Source of the DNA: RPQJ01 sp963698735
GTDB taxonomy: Bacteria > Pseudomonadota > Gammaproteobacteria > Steroidobacterales > Steroidobacteraceae
NCBI GenBank assembly: GCA_963698735.1
Contig: CAVOSA010000021.1
Span: 186,001 to 250,000 of the forward strand
Direction of reading: 5' to 3'
DNA length: 64,000 nt
Position 1 is the stretch's first letter; every line of letters starts with the position of its first letter. The notes below the pieces were generated by a model. That model was not told the origin of the DNA. It worked only from the letters and a program-made list of their open reading frames with translations, and did not search any database. A program made the translations under genes and the position numbers. Shown here in pieces: positions 63,474 through 64,000 of the stretch.

Positions 63474-64000
63474 ATGGCAAAAAAGCTATTTCAGACATAC
63501 GAGATCGGTAGCTTAGCAAAACAGAACTGGAGGCTTAAGGGATTCAGTGGAGGTAAGATCATCCGATGCAGACATCACCGAAGCAGAGGTTTGGGGGAAG
63601 AAACTTGGGATCGACTACGAACCCCTCGTCAAACTGTTAAAGAACAACACACCCCAACAAAAACAGGAGTTCATTAAATGGAGTGTCCTATACGCAATCC
63701 GGATGTTTGAGCGATTAGGAATCGACTGGGTGTATACCGGGGAGCAGTGGCGGGAGGAGATGTACGCCCATGTCATCAAAAATCTGGGTGGATTCGAGTT
63801 TACAGGCTGGATTAAGAGCTTCGACTACAGGTACTTCCGAAAGGCAGCAGTAGTCAACAAAATTCACTACAAAGATCCATTCTATATCGACGAGTTTAAC
63901 TACGTGAAAAACATCGCCAAAAACGAGTTAAAGATCCCGATTACCGGGCCATATACTCTCATGGATTGGAGCTTCAACGAGTTCTACGATAAGAAAAACC
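63474..64000 (+). CDS. metE: MetE C-terminal catalytic-half-like protein, frameshifted, runs off the window
   Basis: From ATG 63474: TYEIGSLAKQNWRLKGF matches the IGS(F/L) start of the MetE catalytic barrel. A one-base frame change near 63,548 is needed to continue with VEVRSSDADITEAEVWGKKLG, ERLGIDWVYTGEQWREEMY, GFEFTGWIKSFDYRYFRK and PITGPYTLMDWSF, all diagnostic of the barrel that transfers methyl from methyl-tetrahydrofolate to homocysteine. The zinc-binding His/Cys residues would lie beyond base 64,000. Confidence 0.8.

Overview
This window is two unrelated genomes joined end to end near base 24,556. Bases 1 to about 24,555 are GC-rich (about two thirds G+C by eye) and carry genes typical of a Gram-negative bacterium, most likely a gammaproteobacterium of the Xanthomonadales/Steroidobacterales type: soluble lytic transglycosylase, UrcA, YhhN, DUF1343/NamZ, GlpD/GlpK, OPT transporter, outer-membrane barrel. 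From about 24,557 to the end the DNA drops to roughly half G+C and is archaeal: aIF2-alpha, S27e, L44e, L37e, GINS, two-subunit primase, NusA-like KH protein, L30e, archaeal RNA polymerase, LSm, an intron-bearing tRNA and TATA-box promoters. Largest RNA polymerase subunits that look undivided (A'+A'' and B''+B') point to a TACK-type archaeon, perhaps Bathyarchaeia, but the sequence alone does not prove this. At the join a bacterial hydrolase and archaeal aIF2-alpha are both cut off at the same base, with no tRNA, transposon or repeat there. The simplest reading is a chimeric assembly.

Bacterial half. A lytic transglycosylase enters from the left edge. It is followed by a small gene behind a structured leader with its own promoter and terminator, a membrane protein, UrcA, an acetoacetate-decarboxylase-like protein and a lysoplasmalogenase-like protein. 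A + strand run follows: patatin, DOMON-like protein, DUF1343 muramidase-like protein, glpD. Between glpD and the OPT transporter/glpK lies an accessory island (about 9,980-14,235). It is bounded by two nearly identical 174-bp inverted repeats and holds a decayed IS1111-type element and three passenger genes (PrcB-like, a small conserved protein, a secreted alpha/beta hydrolase). glpK is followed by an unusual fusion of a sterol-desaturase-type hydroxylase with a class-A serine hydrolase, then a P-type cation ATPase, a YkgJ cysteine-cluster protein, an outer-membrane protein and the cut-off lipase.

Archaeal half. On the - strand from about 28,300 to 24,557 is an information-processing run: priL, priS, GINS, L44e, S27e, aIF2-alpha. 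A second run (39,441 to 31,495) is rpoB, rpoA, L30e, nusA. Between them are an esterase, a PhzF protein and an aminotransferase. Further right are tRNA-Leu with intron, L37e, LSm, DsrE, ferritin, a methyltransferase, a glyoxalase-like protein, tRNA-Asn, a proton pyrophosphatase, thiL, a CoA-transferase, tRNA-Thr(CGT), a trans-sulfuration enzyme, dihydroorotase, an OsmC-TPR-flavodoxin-OsmC group, tRNA-Thr(TGT), a zinc-finger/lysine-rich pair, a uroporphyrinogen-decarboxylase-like methyltransferase, an aldo/keto reductase, a MoxR-like ATPase with its VWA partner, a DNA glycosylase, cyclophilin, a CBS regulator, and a metF-metE run in which MetE seems to be two polypeptides.

The archaeal half has about fourteen one-base frameshifts or stops inside otherwise well-conserved essential genes (eight or nine in rpoA and rpoB alone). 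The bacterial half has such damage only in the transposase. This quality difference supports two separate sources and means archaeal gene ends should be read as merged, error-containing genes.
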